A DNA stretch of 64,000 bases, taken from Fibrobacter sp. Lineage in GTDB: Bacteria > Fibrobacterota > Fibrobacteria > Fibrobacterales > Fibrobacteraceae. The notes beneath the pieces were generated by a model that made no database searches, had not been told where the DNA came from, and saw nothing but the letters and a program-made list of their open reading frames with translations. The stretch spans positions 62,001 to 126,000 of the forward strand of contig JAGCPF010000032.1 in assembly GCA_017642335.1 (NCBI GenBank). Direction: 5' to 3'. A program made the position numbers and the translations under genes. Below, in pieces: positions 53,601-61,270 of this stretch (position 1 is the stretch's first letter; every line of letters begins with the position of its first letter).

Positions 53601-54045
53601 TCATAGCGGAGAACGTGGTCACCATCAGGATGCCGCCCCCCTTCATCAGGGAACGCACACCCACCAGTTCCTTCATGTAGCCGTTTTTCGCAGGACTTTG
53701 GAAGGCCTGGAGAACGAAGAACAGGCCCGTCGCCGAAAGCATCATGGCCAAGTTCGAGAAGTAAGCCCCGGCACAGAACAGGCCCACAGCCGGGAAAGAG
53801 AGGAACGTGGTCCAGAAAAGAACCTTTTCCTTGGGATATTTGTCAGAAAAGAAGCCCGCCGGTGTCAGCAAAAGCACGCACGGCAACAGGAACAGCAGAT
53901 GGAACACATAGAACTCCCATGACCCCGTCGCCGTAAAGCCCAGACGGTTGAGAATAAATTCCATGTAAGCGAGAATGACCGTCGAAACGGCTACCTGCGT
54001 AAACGCAAGTACATAGAAGGAAGAAAAACTCCTGATCTTTTTCAT
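50629..54045 (-). CDS. aas: LplT-PlsC-acyl-ACP synthetase fusion (Aas-like)
   Basis: The 1138-aa tripartite protein has an MFS transporter (about 1-410; PAGFFSDKYPKEK, FQSPAKNGYMKEL), a PlsC acyltransferase (about 420-650; NHISYID with the HX4D pair, FPENVMTTTGN) and an AMP-forming synthetase (about 660-1138; IIFSSGSEGRPKGVELTH, FEGFGCTETTPVA, RWYKTGDKGHVDEDG). It resembles E. coli LplT plus Aas in one chain, which flips lysophospholipid and re-acylates it. The ATG at 54045 has GGAAG upstream. It heads the operon that runs to 46336. Confidence 0.88.
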   Translation of the reverse strand: MKKIRSFSSFYVLAFTQVAVSTVILAYMEFILNRLGFTATGSWEFYVFHLLFLLPCVLLLTPAGFFSDKYPKEKVLFWTTFLSFPAVGLFCAGAYFSNLAMMLSATGLFFVLQAFQSPAKNGYMKELVGVRSLMKGGGILMVTTFSAMMLSGVALAFAIREGAILPVLYTLGGLQVVGLFAALRLPSIGAYDADLKFPWNRYWNLLFMRRKMAKVWRNHALRQSIIGLSMFWMMIFLMVFIIQDQFSSGSLFNQDVLANYAIFGTALGLIVGFVFAMKMSRDFIETGLIPMGTAGAAILVFLIPLIARPYNAIAFALLGFCGGIYMLPMFAMLLYNTKPRSAGHVLSLSNMAQNLCILLFEILAVAAIRYFAVDRMTLFFAFGVVCLAGTIWALWAMPQTLLRQLLRSALSMHYKFLVTGVQNIPWEGPVLLVGNHISYIDWAMIQMASPRPLRFVITRRPFEKWYMRLLLSQMETIDLDISNPGPAMEEARKALLRGEAVVMFPENVMTTTGNMNRFRLDYSSVVKDVPRLKILPFYVQGLWGSSYSMADAGFKDLMHSGGRIVSVAFGKELPLDSTPMMVKRAVQELSITAWTNYIRRLRPVASAWIRTVKHIGSGPSVYSPDGNHLSANALAAASLSFASMIEKLTKGEQQVGVLIPPSGPGIIVNMACLIKGKTVYNLNYTNTPDTMDYCCNVADVKTIITARVFVDKLKQKGVPMDLLLDKYKVYYMEDLKEKLHKSTLVKNFLRVLILPAWYLELRFFKKVSLDDVATIIFSSGSEGRPKGVELTHLNLIGNIKQCESVLLPTAEDVFLGSLPLFHAFGFSITTMLCLVEGIPVATCPDPTDARLVSRMCAQFKVSFMVATGTFLRMWGLNRAVHPLMFSHVRAIYAGAEKIREDVRQLYRSKFKLEIFEGFGCTETTPVAAVNTRDVLMDDYKTVLEGNKPGTVGAPLPGTQIRIVDPDTMEELPVGEDGLILIGGAQIMKGYLKDPERTAQAIAVINGKRWYKTGDKGHVDEDGYLTIVDRYSRFAKLGGEMVSLGSVDFKISECSLFDEIDHFAVAVPDGSKGEKIVLVYAGDKSEDEVKALLKQVGLPPLMLPGAVVKVDELPKLGSGKSDVQTGKKIAMERLGITNT

Positions 54046-54111
54046 TTGCGATACTTCCTGCAGTATAAACGGAGGTATATAAGAAAAATAGATTTTTCGG
54101 GGTTTCAATAC

Positions 54112-54202
54112 CAGAATTGTAAGCAGTTCGTAAGAACAGACCCTCGTAAAACGGCGAAAAAACGCCATTATTTTTTCTTTTTAGATTTTTTTTACAATTC
54201 TG
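54112..54202 (+). repeat. 11-bp inverted repeat enclosing a terminator-like hairpin
   Basis: CAGAATTGTAA (54112-54122) and TTACAATTCTG (54192-54202) are perfect complements. Between them are GTTC-GTAA-GAAC and GGCG-AAAAAA-CGCC followed by ATTATTTTTT, which could end a short plus-strand RNA. The rest of the 54046-54316 gap shows nothing else but the terminator at its right end. Confidence 0.4.
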
Positions 54203-54257
54203 CTCCGGTAAGCCTCCGGACTACAATACAATAGCTGTAATCGCAACATTCAACAAT

Positions 54258-54296
54258 ATCAAAAAAAATTCCCGCGCATTCGCATGCACGGGAATC
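54258..54296 (-). terminator. Terminator of the lipoprotein gene at 54317
   Basis: ATTCCCG-C-GCAT-TCGC-ATGC-A-CGGGAAT followed by TTTTTTTT in the minus direction. Confidence 0.85.
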
Positions 54297-54316
54297 TTTC
54301 AATAATTTATACTAAA

Positions 54317-55216
54317 CTACTTGACTTCGAAGTAGTAAGTCTGGAGAGCCTTGCCATCCTGAGTGAACTGGATGATCTGCTTGCCCTTCGGGAGGTTGCC
54401 CGTGATTTCGTAGAGGCCTTCGGCCTTGTACGTCACAGTGAGAGCAGTGCCCTTGGACTTGTCAGCAAAGAGACCCTTGGTTTCGCCTTCGCCAAAGCCA
54501 GTGCAATCCTTGTGGGAAGCGATCGGAGCTTCGACAGCCGGATAAGTCGTGGCGATGATCGGGGTAGAAACGGAGTTGGCGTTGCGGTAGAACACGTCGA
54601 GCTTGCCGTCCATGACGCGCGGAGCCGGGAGCGGGAGCATCTTGATGTCCGGCTTCACGACCTTAGCAGCCTTCTTGGCCTTCTTGCCTTTCTTGCCCTT
54701 CTTGGCATTCTTTTCGGCTTCGGCAGGCGGGAGCTTGGCGGCTTCGGTAACCTGCGGCATTTCCAGACGGTAACCGGCACCGGAAGTTTCACCGCAGTTC
54801 ACGGACCAGATAACCCATTCGTTGGAAATCTTGACCGGGCCCTGTTCGCTGCCCTTGTACAGCCCCGGATCGACCTGGTCACTGTAGCTGTAGAGCGTAA
54901 CGACTGCATCCGGATTTTCTTCGGTAGTCGTAACCGTGCCACGGCCGAGGATATACTTCGAACGGCGGGTCAGGATACGGTAGGTGCCCACCGGCACGTT
55001 TTCGAACTTGAACTTACCTTCCTTGAGCAAGTCCTTGTACTTGTACTTCGTGGACTGCGTACCATAGATGGTAGAATCCATCCAAACAGTGGGTATTTCG
55101 ACGCTCTTGCCGGTGAACGGGTCAAGAACAACACCTTCGACAGTACCCTTCTTATCGCAACCCGTCATTGCAAAGGCAACGAGAGCAGCGGCAACCAATG
55201 TAAGCTGTTTTTTCAT
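54317..55216 (-). CDS. Lipoprotein with carboxypeptidase-regulatory-like domain
   Basis: The 299-aa protein has a lipobox (MTGC, Cys about 20). Residues about 25-100 resemble a CarboxypepD_reg-like beta sandwich (GTVEGVVLDPFTGKSVEIPT, FKFENVPVGTYRIL). A very basic Lys/Ala stretch (about 165-185, KKGKKGKKAKK) and a C-terminal beta domain follow. The function is unknown; it is probably anchored in the outer membrane, and the Lys stretch may bind peptidoglycan or DNA-like polyanions. The ATG at 55216 has GAGGATAAC upstream. A second in-frame ATG 12 nt earlier overlaps this ribosome site. Confidence 0.7.
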   Translation of the reverse strand: MKKQLTLVAAALVAFAMTGCDKKGTVEGVVLDPFTGKSVEIPTVWMDSTIYGTQSTKYKYKDLLKEGKFKFENVPVGTYRILTRRSKYILGRGTVTTTEENPDAVVTLYSYSDQVDPGLYKGSEQGPVKISNEWVIWSVNCGETSGAGYRLEMPQVTEAAKLPPAEAEKNAKKGKKGKKAKKAAKVVKPDIKMLPLPAPRVMDGKLDVFYRNANSVSTPIIATTYPAVEAPIASHKDCTGFGEGETKGLFADKSKGTALTVTYKAEGLYEITGNLPKGKQIIQFTQDGKALQTYYFEVK

Positions 55217-55242
55217 TGTTATCCTCATGGTAGAAACGTTCG

Positions 55243-55272
55243 TGAAAAAAGCCCTCCCTGGCGGGAGGGCCA
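55243..55272 (-). terminator. rpmE terminator
   Basis: GCCCTCCC-GCCA-GGGAGGGC then TTTTTTC, 10 bp past the L31 stop in the minus direction. Confidence 0.9.
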
Positions 55273-55282
55273 TCCGCTAAAA

Positions 55283-55582
55283 TTATTCGGCGTCTTCGGC
55301 CTTCGGAGCGGCCTTACGGGTCTTGCGCTTTGCGCCCGTGATGTTGCCAGCGAAACGCTTGTTGAAGCGGTCGATACGGCCAGCCGTATCCACGCGATGC
55401 TGCTTGCCCGTCCAGAACGGATGGGTATCAGCCGTGATTTCCAGGGAAATCACGCTATGTTCAACACCATCGATAGTCTTCTTTTCGGCGGAAGACTTCG
55501 TGGAGCGGGTGATGTATTCTTTACCCGTATTCGCATCGACGAACACGACCGGTTGATAGTTAGGGTGGATACCTTCTTTCAT
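55283..55582 (-). CDS. rpmE2: 50S ribosomal protein L31 type B
   Basis: The 99-aa protein has MKEGIHPNYQPVVF, the HPFWTGKQ motif and GRIDRFNKRF, the signature of L31. The zinc-binding Cys residues of type A are absent, so this is the zinc-free type B form, with a basic Ala/Lys tail added. It bridges the subunits of the 70S ribosome. GGAAG lies upstream. Type B is often induced under zinc limitation, but no Zur site is visible. Confidence 0.93.
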   Translation of the reverse strand: MKEGIHPNYQPVVFVDANTGKEYITRSTKSSAEKKTIDGVEHSVISLEITADTHPFWTGKQHRVDTAGRIDRFNKRFAGNITGAKRKTRKAAPKAEDAE

Positions 55583-55672
55583 TGTATTAACTTCCTATTG
55601 AAGTGAGTTTGAAAGTCCCAAATTTAAAAGAATTTCGGGATTTTGGCAAGCGAAAATAGTATTTTTGGAGTC

Positions 55673-56239
55673 ATGAAAAGAATCCTCGGAATAGCTGCAT
55701 TGCTTTTGGTTGCCTGCGGGAACGAACCTCCCGTTGCGAAAATCGTTGAAATAGACAAGAAAATGCCGCTTTTGGCGTGGCCAGACGAGCACTACATCGC
55801 CACCGTGGACTCCATTATCGCCGCAGAAAAAGTGATTCCGAGTAAGGATTCCGGCAAGGCCCAGCTCACGCTCAACGCCTTCAAGGCCCCGTCGCTTGCG
55901 CTCCCGCAAAAGCAGGGGCAAAAGCATTCCGCCACAAAGGGCGAAAAGAGGCGCGAATCCGTCGCGAAGGAGAAGGTCGACAACAGCGCCGAGGTGTTCA
56001 TGGACAAGTTCAGCAGGGCGCTCTCCGCCCTCCAGTCCGACCCCTCGAACGCCAGCCTGTACAAGACGGTGGAAGCCCGCGAAGGCGACGACCTGTTCAA
56101 GCTGTTACGCCGTACCTACGGTGCCGGTTCGCAGAACCTCCCCCGCTTCTACGTTTTGTCTGCACTGCAGTCCGTGAACGCAGGAGTATCGCTCGAGCAC
56201 CTGAGTGCCGGCGACAAAGTAAGAGTACCGAGAATTTAG
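55673..56239 (+). CDS. LysM-like lipoprotein
   Basis: The 188-aa protein has a lipobox (LVACG, Cys about 15). The middle is charged and low complexity, and the C-terminal 60 residues (VEAREGDDLFKLLRRTYG to LSAGDKVRVPRI) fit a LysM peptidoglycan-binding domain. It probably anchors in the outer membrane and touches the wall. The ATG at 55673 is preceded by GGAG only 2 nt away, an unusually short spacing. An upstream in-frame GTG/TTG would remove the lipoprotein signal from the N-terminus and is rejected. Confidence 0.7.
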   Translation: MKRILGIAALLLVACGNEPPVAKIVEIDKKMPLLAWPDEHYIATVDSIIAAEKVIPSKDSGKAQLTLNAFKAPSLALPQKQGQKHSATKGEKRRESVAKEKVDNSAEVFMDKFSRALSALQSDPSNASLYKTVEAREGDDLFKLLRRTYGAGSQNLPRFYVLSALQSVNAGVSLEHLSAGDKVRVPRI

Positions 56240-56445
56240 ACGAGAGAACGGAGCTTCGCTCCTACAGACGAGAGACGAGAGAGAGGCTCGAGGCTCGAGG
56301 TTCGGGGCGCGAAATATCAGCGATTAGCAATCAGCTGTGAGGAACGAGATAAAAAAGGAGATGCCCGCCTAAAGCGGACACAATCCAAACAACTTTTCCT
56401 AGCCTCTAGATTCTAATCTCTAGATTCTAGATCCTAGCCCCTATA
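56240..56445. repeat. Composite word-repeat tract
   Basis: GAGAGACGAGAGAGAGGCTC-type words and CTCGAGG repeats are followed by AGCGATTAGCAATCAGCTG and then CTAGCCTCTAGATTCTAATC and related CTAG words up to the hisB stop. All three word classes occur together here. No gene is seen in the gap. Confidence 0.7.
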
Positions 56446-57030
56446 CTACAACACTCCCTTGCTGCTGGGCACGGCATTCTTGTTGCGGCCGGGAGCCACA
56501 GCCATCGCCACGGCACGGGCAAACGCCTTGAAGATGCTCTCCAGGCAATGATGATTGTCGCTACCGTAGAACAGTTCCACGTGCAGGTTCATGCGAGCAT
56601 TCTCGGCAAGGCTCTTGAAGAAATGCTCGAACATGCTCGCCTCGATACCACCGGCCATCGCGGCAGGGAGTTTCACATTCCAGACAAAGCCGATGCGGTT
56701 GCTAAAATCGATGCAAACGCGGCTCAAAGCCTCGTCCATTGGAACAAAGTAAAAACCGTAACGTTCGATGCCCTTCTTGTCGCCCAGGCATTCCACAAGC
56801 GCCTGTCCAAGCACGATGGCAATGTCTTCCATGCTGTGATGCATATCGACTTCCACATCGCCCTTGCAGGTCAAGTCCAGACGGAACCCGCCATGCACCT
56901 GGAACAAGTCGAGCATGTGATCCAGGAAGGCGTTCCCGGAATCGATTTTGCCACGACCGGGTTCATCCAAATTCAAGGAAAGTTCAATGGACGTTTCGCT
57001 TGTCTTGCGAGAAATTTTAGAACAGCGCAT
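56446..57030 (-). CDS. hisB: Imidazoleglycerol-phosphate dehydratase
   Basis: This 194-aa enzyme performs the sixth step of histidine synthesis. The two manganese-binding segments are DMHHSMED near residue 63 and SDNHHCLESIFKAFARA near 160; DHMLDLF is also present. The length fits the stand-alone dehydratase with no phosphatase domain. Its ATG overlaps the rodZ-like stop by one base. No other his gene is nearby, so it is a stray biosynthetic gene at the end of an envelope operon. Confidence 0.95.
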   Translation of the reverse strand: MRCSKISRKTSETSIELSLNLDEPGRGKIDSGNAFLDHMLDLFQVHGGFRLDLTCKGDVEVDMHHSMEDIAIVLGQALVECLGDKKGIERYGFYFVPMDEALSRVCIDFSNRIGFVWNVKLPAAMAGGIEASMFEHFFKSLAENARMNLHVELFYGSDNHHCLESIFKAFARAVAMAVAPGRNKNAVPSSKGVL

Positions 57031-58019
57031 CAGTTCCCCCTGACAATGACTTTGCCGTCATACACGCGGAAGCGGGTCACGCGGCCAAACTGCATTTCGG
57101 GAAGCGGCGTTTCCACGCCATTCAAAATCATCTTCGCGATGGCGCGCGGTTCACCGATAATCACGAGAATCGTGTCCTTCGTGTTGTAGACCATTCTCGT
57201 TCCCGCGACAGAAATATTTGATTCCTTGAGGAACGCATCGTCCTCGTCGTGATGCTTCAGGCCGATCCACGTACGAGCGTTGCCGGAACCAATCAGTTCG
57301 AACTTCGTACTGCCATTGTTCGATACCGGTTCAGCCTTTTCGTCCTTCTTGGAAGTAGAGGAGATGAATATCGTAGCAGATGCGGGACGGTCAGATTTCT
57401 TGATGGCTTCGTCCACGACAGCCTGGCTCACCGAGCCGTTGCGCTCGGCGGAATCCTTCTTGGCGGCGGCGATGGAATCAGCACGCAGGGAATCAGCAGG
57501 AACGGCCTCAGCACCCTCAGGAATTTCGGACGGGGTGACATTTTCGGACTCGTCGACAACAGCAGAATCACTCTTGGCAGCATCGCCGGACTCGTCGAAC
57601 CGCCCTAGCTGGTCCATGAAATGCATCGCAGCCAGGAACCCAAGTCCGAGCAAAATAATGACGATAGGAATCGCCTTGCTATGCTTTTTTACGTTCTCTT
57701 CGGCCATTGGCGAAATCGTGGAAGTTATTGCCGTATCTAGAGATACGTTCATATACTGCGATCCACTTTCCTTCGTATACCACTCCATCACCTTCTTGGT
57801 ATCGAGCCCAAGTTTGGTGCAAAGGGAGTTCAAATAACTGCGCAAATAAGCCTCTACGGGGAACGCCTTCCAATCACTTTTTTCTATAGAGGTAATATGC
57901 TGGACAGAAATCTTCGTCTCAGCCGAAAGTTTTTCTACGGTCAGGGAATGCGCTTCACGGGCGCGTACGAAATAGGCACCTAAAGATTCGTCTGCACGTT
58001 TATCTTCAATAGGATTCAT
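57030..58019 (-). CDS. rodZ: RodZ-like cytoskeletal adaptor
   Basis: The 329-aa protein has an N-terminal helix-turn-helix (about 12-80; LGAYFVRAREAHSLTVEKLS, KISVQHITSIE), one transmembrane helix (about 117-136), a long Ala/Asp/Ser spacer and a C-terminal DUF4115-like beta domain (about 240-329; GSGNARTWIGLKHHDEDDAF, LVIIGEPRAIAKMILNG). This is the RodZ plan, linking MreB to the envelope. The ATG overlaps the maf stop (ATGA), so the two are coupled. Confidence 0.85.
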   Translation of the reverse strand: MNPIEDKRADESLGAYFVRAREAHSLTVEKLSAETKISVQHITSIEKSDWKAFPVEAYLRSYLNSLCTKLGLDTKKVMEWYTKESGSQYMNVSLDTAITSTISPMAEENVKKHSKAIPIVIILLGLGFLAAMHFMDQLGRFDESGDAAKSDSAVVDESENVTPSEIPEGAEAVPADSLRADSIAAAKKDSAERNGSVSQAVVDEAIKKSDRPASATIFISSTSKKDEKAEPVSNNGSTKFELIGSGNARTWIGLKHHDEDDAFLKESNISVAGTRMVYNTKDTILVIIGEPRAIAKMILNGVETPLPEMQFGRVTRFRVYDGKVIVRGN

Positions 58020-58624
58020 GTTGTTTCCTTCAACCTTCCCAGAACATCCAACAAACGGGCTACCGGAAGCCCGACAACGTTATAATAACACCCACGAATT
58101 CCGCTAATGAGCCTAGCACCCTGTGTTTGGATGCCGTAAGCCCCCGCTTTGTCCATCGGGTCTTTAGAATTTACATAATCTTCGAGTTCTTGTAAGGTGT
58201 TGTTCCTGAAAAACACCTCTGTTTCCTCTTCTGTCGCACAAAGTAGCACCCCATTCCTGGCCACAGCCACCCCAGTGACCACTTTATGGGCCCTTCCATT
58301 CAGACGTTTGAGCATTTCGAGGGCTTTTTCGGGGGTTCCGGGCTTGCCGAGGGGCTCGCCGTCCAGAAAAACCAGGGTGTCAAAGCCCAATACCAGGGCA
58401 TCTCTTTCGTTGGCCGAAACCGAAAGCGCCTTTGCGCTTGCATTTTCACGGGGGAAGTCCAGCGGATTTTTTGACTTCGGAGCTTCTTCGTCATTGGAGA
58501 CGACCACCCTGAACTTCATCCCGATCTGCGTCAAGATTTCCCTGCGGCGGGGCGAACCGCTGGCCAGCACGACCTCGTCAAAATCCGACGGTTTCAAATT
58601 GGTTACTTTATTCAAAATTTCCAT
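58016..58624 (-). CDS. maf: Maf-like nucleotide pyrophosphatase
   Basis: The 202-aa protein has the Maf signatures VLASGSPRRREIL near 19, GFDTLVFLDGEPLGKPGTPE, PMDKAGAYGIQ and VVGLPVARLLDVL. Maf proteins hydrolyse dTTP, UTP or modified nucleotides and affect septum formation. The ATG at 58624 is chosen over an in-frame TTG at 58642. It lies between lptD and rodZ. Confidence 0.9.
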   Translation of the reverse strand: MEILNKVTNLKPSDFDEVVLASGSPRRREILTQIGMKFRVVVSNDEEAPKSKNPLDFPRENASAKALSVSANERDALVLGFDTLVFLDGEPLGKPGTPEKALEMLKRLNGRAHKVVTGVAVARNGVLLCATEEETEVFFRNNTLQELEDYVNSKDPMDKAGAYGIQTQGARLISGIRGCYYNVVGLPVARLLDVLGRLKETT

Positions 58625-58650
58625 TTTCCCAGATTCTTCCAAGATTCTAT

Positions 58651-61128
58651 TTAATAGGAAGTGTTCTTCGTGTCGGTGCTACCCGCGTTCAGCTTGATGT
58701 CCGGGAGTTCCTTCACGTAGATGGAGAAGCTCCAACCCGCAGCAGGCCCGGTCGGCGTCCAGCTGAAGTCGAGTTGCCAGCAATGCAAGGAACGGTTGAA
58801 CGTGAACGCATGCGTCACGAAACGGCCTTCGTTATAATCGTAGCGCGTCCTGTAAGTCATTTCCCAGTTGACCGTAGGCTGGAAAGTCGCCGAAATTTCC
58901 GTAGAATGCGAGATATTGTCCTTGAACAAATCCCTGGCCACACGCGTACTCGAGAAGGTATAACGGTAATCAAAACCGAAGCTCCACTTGAGCATTTCGT
59001 ACTTGCCCATCTGCGAAGGCAGACCTGCGTTAAACTGTCCGTTCCAGTGGAACGCACGAGAAAGCTCGTAACTCCAGGATGTCAGTTCAGGAATCCTGAT
59101 CTTGGTCGGTTGATCGGTATACTTGTGATAGAAGCTGTGCGTCGTGCGGACAGTAAACATGTAGTCCGGCAACACCTGAAGGCCAAAACTAGACGAAATG
59201 TCGGAGAACCGCAACGAGTCGGCAGCAAAGTTGTACGAAGTGCTGTGGCGGGTCGTCAGCAAGCGGCGGGTCCCGTACTGGTCTTCGACGGCCTTCGTCG
59301 TATCGCCCTTGGTCGAATCGGGTTTGTGCCCGACCACCTTCAGGTACTTGAGGTCAAAGTCGTTGTTCAAGCCGAACCCCACCGTTTTCTGCTCTATCTG
59401 GTAAGGACGCTGACCCAGCAACGGATGCGAGACGAATGTCTTTACCGTATCGATTTCGGGAGCATACGTATAAGACACGCTCGGCGACAGCACATGGCGG
59501 ACACCCGTAAAGCGACCTATCTCGGGAACCCATATGCCATACAACTTGGTATCGGCCGTAAGGCTGTAATCATGGTTGTACGCCACCTCGCCAAAGTGCC
59601 CTTCGGTAGGTTCGAGCGAAGTGCGCGCCTTGCGGTACTTAGCAGAGTCTTCAGGATTGATCCAGGAACGGCCCGTCCAATAGCCAGCAAAAGACGCCCT
59701 CGGTGTAAGGTTGATGACATCAAACAGCGACCCGGAATAGTCCAACGAGTAGTTGCCCGTGTAGCCGTAATACTTCGCCGTGGTATCAACATTGTTGAGA
59801 GAATCCAGAGCGCGGCGTGTATAGACGTTAGCCCTGTTTGTAAAGCTGTAGTTGAACTTTTCCAGGTACGTTTCAATCGAGCCATCTTCGGAAGCGGCCT
59901 CGTCTTCGTCGAGTTCGAAGTTAAAAAGCGGGCCACTCATGCGGAACTGGATATCCGGTATTTCACGTTCCATCATGTTGGTGACCAAGTTATGGGTCTG
60001 ACGCGCCTTCACCGTGAGGCTCTTGTTGGTGCCGAACTTACCGGAATAAGTAAGCTGGGCGTTCGCCTGCTGGTTCAAGATGGTTTCGGCATCGAGCGCC
60101 TTATCTTTACGGATGCTTTGACTAGAGACAAACGAACCTGAACCGCTCAAGGTGTTCCTGCCGTCGGGGGTCAGATTCTGGTTGTGCGTAAACTGGATAT
60201 CGTAGCCGCTGTTCGCAAGGTCAAATTCCTCGAGATAACTCGTGTAAGAAATCCTTCCGTCCAACAAGTAGCGCATCTTGTAGCGCACCTCGCCTGTGAG
60301 CGTCGACCTTTCGAACCGTCCTTCCTCGCCCTCAATAATGTCCCCCTTCAAGGTGGCATCCCAGTAATCGTTGGGCGCATAGTAGAAGCCAAGGTTTCTC
60401 ATATAAAAGCCCTGCTTCTGGTCGCCACCGAACTTCGGGGTCAGGAGGCCGGAGCGCCGCCCGCTCTTAAGCGGGGAAACAATAATCGGGAGCACGGCCA
60501 CCGGCACGTCGGCAATGTTCAAGACCACGGGACGCGCAGTGATGGTCTCTTTCGGTTTAACGACCATGCGCCGTCCGTAGAAGTAGAAGTGCTGGTGGGT
60601 CGAATCGTTACAGGTACTGAAGTCGCCTCGAGCAATCTGGATACGCGTGTCCGGCAGTCGACGGACCTCCATGCCGTTCAGCTGCTGGTTGTCCTGGTAC
60701 GTCGTCGCGTAGTAGATTTCGCCGATACGGCTTTTCATGTTGTACTTGAGCCGCATACCCGACAAGGACGGGTTCTTCGTTTCGCGGAGCACCGGTTCGC
60801 CGCTAGCCACGAGCATGCTGTTCTCCTGGTCAAAGAAGATGGTGTCGGCATCAAGCGTAGCGGTGCGGTATTTCAGCTGAGCGCTGTTGTTCAAGTTGAA
60901 GGTGGACTTTTCCACGTCGTACACAAGGTCGACCGCACGGTACTCGATGGTATCGACCCCCGACGTGTCGTTCATCCACGTCACATCAGTCGTGTCCTCT
61001 TCTTCTTGGACTCGATCCTCGAGTTCAAAGCGAGTCATCTCCTCGCCAAACGCGGCAGGAGCATAGAGGGCAGCCAATGCAAATAGCAAAACGGCCCACA
61101 GGAGACTATGGGTTCTCAATAAAAACAC
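58651..61128 (-). CDS. lptD: LptD/OstA-like outer-membrane LPS-assembly protein
   Basis: The 825-aa protein has a signal peptide (ending AAFG). The N-terminal periplasmic beta-jellyroll spans about 40-200 (LKYRTATLDADTIFFDQENS, LSGMRLKYNMKSRIGEI). A large beta-barrel domain follows (PLKSGRRSGLLTPKFGGDQ to the end), like the LptD form of Bacteroidota and relatives. It inserts LPS into the outer leaflet. The start is uncertain: a GTG at 61128 with TATCTT 10 nt upstream and a TTG at 61119 are both possible. It heads the lptD-maf-rodZ-hisB operon. Confidence 0.82.
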   Translation of the reverse strand: MFLLRTHSLLWAVLLFALAALYAPAAFGEEMTRFELEDRVQEEEDTTDVTWMNDTSGVDTIEYRAVDLVYDVEKSTFNLNNSAQLKYRTATLDADTIFFDQENSMLVASGEPVLRETKNPSLSGMRLKYNMKSRIGEIYYATTYQDNQQLNGMEVRRLPDTRIQIARGDFSTCNDSTHQHFYFYGRRMVVKPKETITARPVVLNIADVPVAVLPIIVSPLKSGRRSGLLTPKFGGDQKQGFYMRNLGFYYAPNDYWDATLKGDIIEGEEGRFERSTLTGEVRYKMRYLLDGRISYTSYLEEFDLANSGYDIQFTHNQNLTPDGRNTLSGSGSFVSSQSIRKDKALDAETILNQQANAQLTYSGKFGTNKSLTVKARQTHNLVTNMMEREIPDIQFRMSGPLFNFELDEDEAASEDGSIETYLEKFNYSFTNRANVYTRRALDSLNNVDTTAKYYGYTGNYSLDYSGSLFDVINLTPRASFAGYWTGRSWINPEDSAKYRKARTSLEPTEGHFGEVAYNHDYSLTADTKLYGIWVPEIGRFTGVRHVLSPSVSYTYAPEIDTVKTFVSHPLLGQRPYQIEQKTVGFGLNNDFDLKYLKVVGHKPDSTKGDTTKAVEDQYGTRRLLTTRHSTSYNFAADSLRFSDISSSFGLQVLPDYMFTVRTTHSFYHKYTDQPTKIRIPELTSWSYELSRAFHWNGQFNAGLPSQMGKYEMLKWSFGFDYRYTFSSTRVARDLFKDNISHSTEISATFQPTVNWEMTYRTRYDYNEGRFVTHAFTFNRSLHCWQLDFSWTPTGPAAGWSFSIYVKELPDIKLNAGSTDTKNTSY

Positions 61129-61211
61129 GTTGCGCGATAAGATAGAAAATAGACAACAGCCAAAAAAGTTTTGCAACAAAAAGAAACGATGTTTTGAAAA
61201 GGTTGTTCCCT

Positions 61212-61250
61212 AAAAAAAATATCCGTCCGGACATCAATCCGGACGGACAA
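61212..61250 (-). terminator. Terminator of the PDZ-domain gene
   Basis: TCCGTCCGGA, loop TTGATG, TCCGGACGGA, then TATTTTTTTT in the minus direction. Confidence 0.9.
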
Positions 61251-61270
61251 AAATCAAGCAGGACTAGAGA

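Noticed and set aside
51169..53922. Long open frame antisense to the LplT-Aas gene
   Set aside because: The translation is rich in Arg/His/Glu with no domain. The opposite strand encodes three clear enzyme domains.
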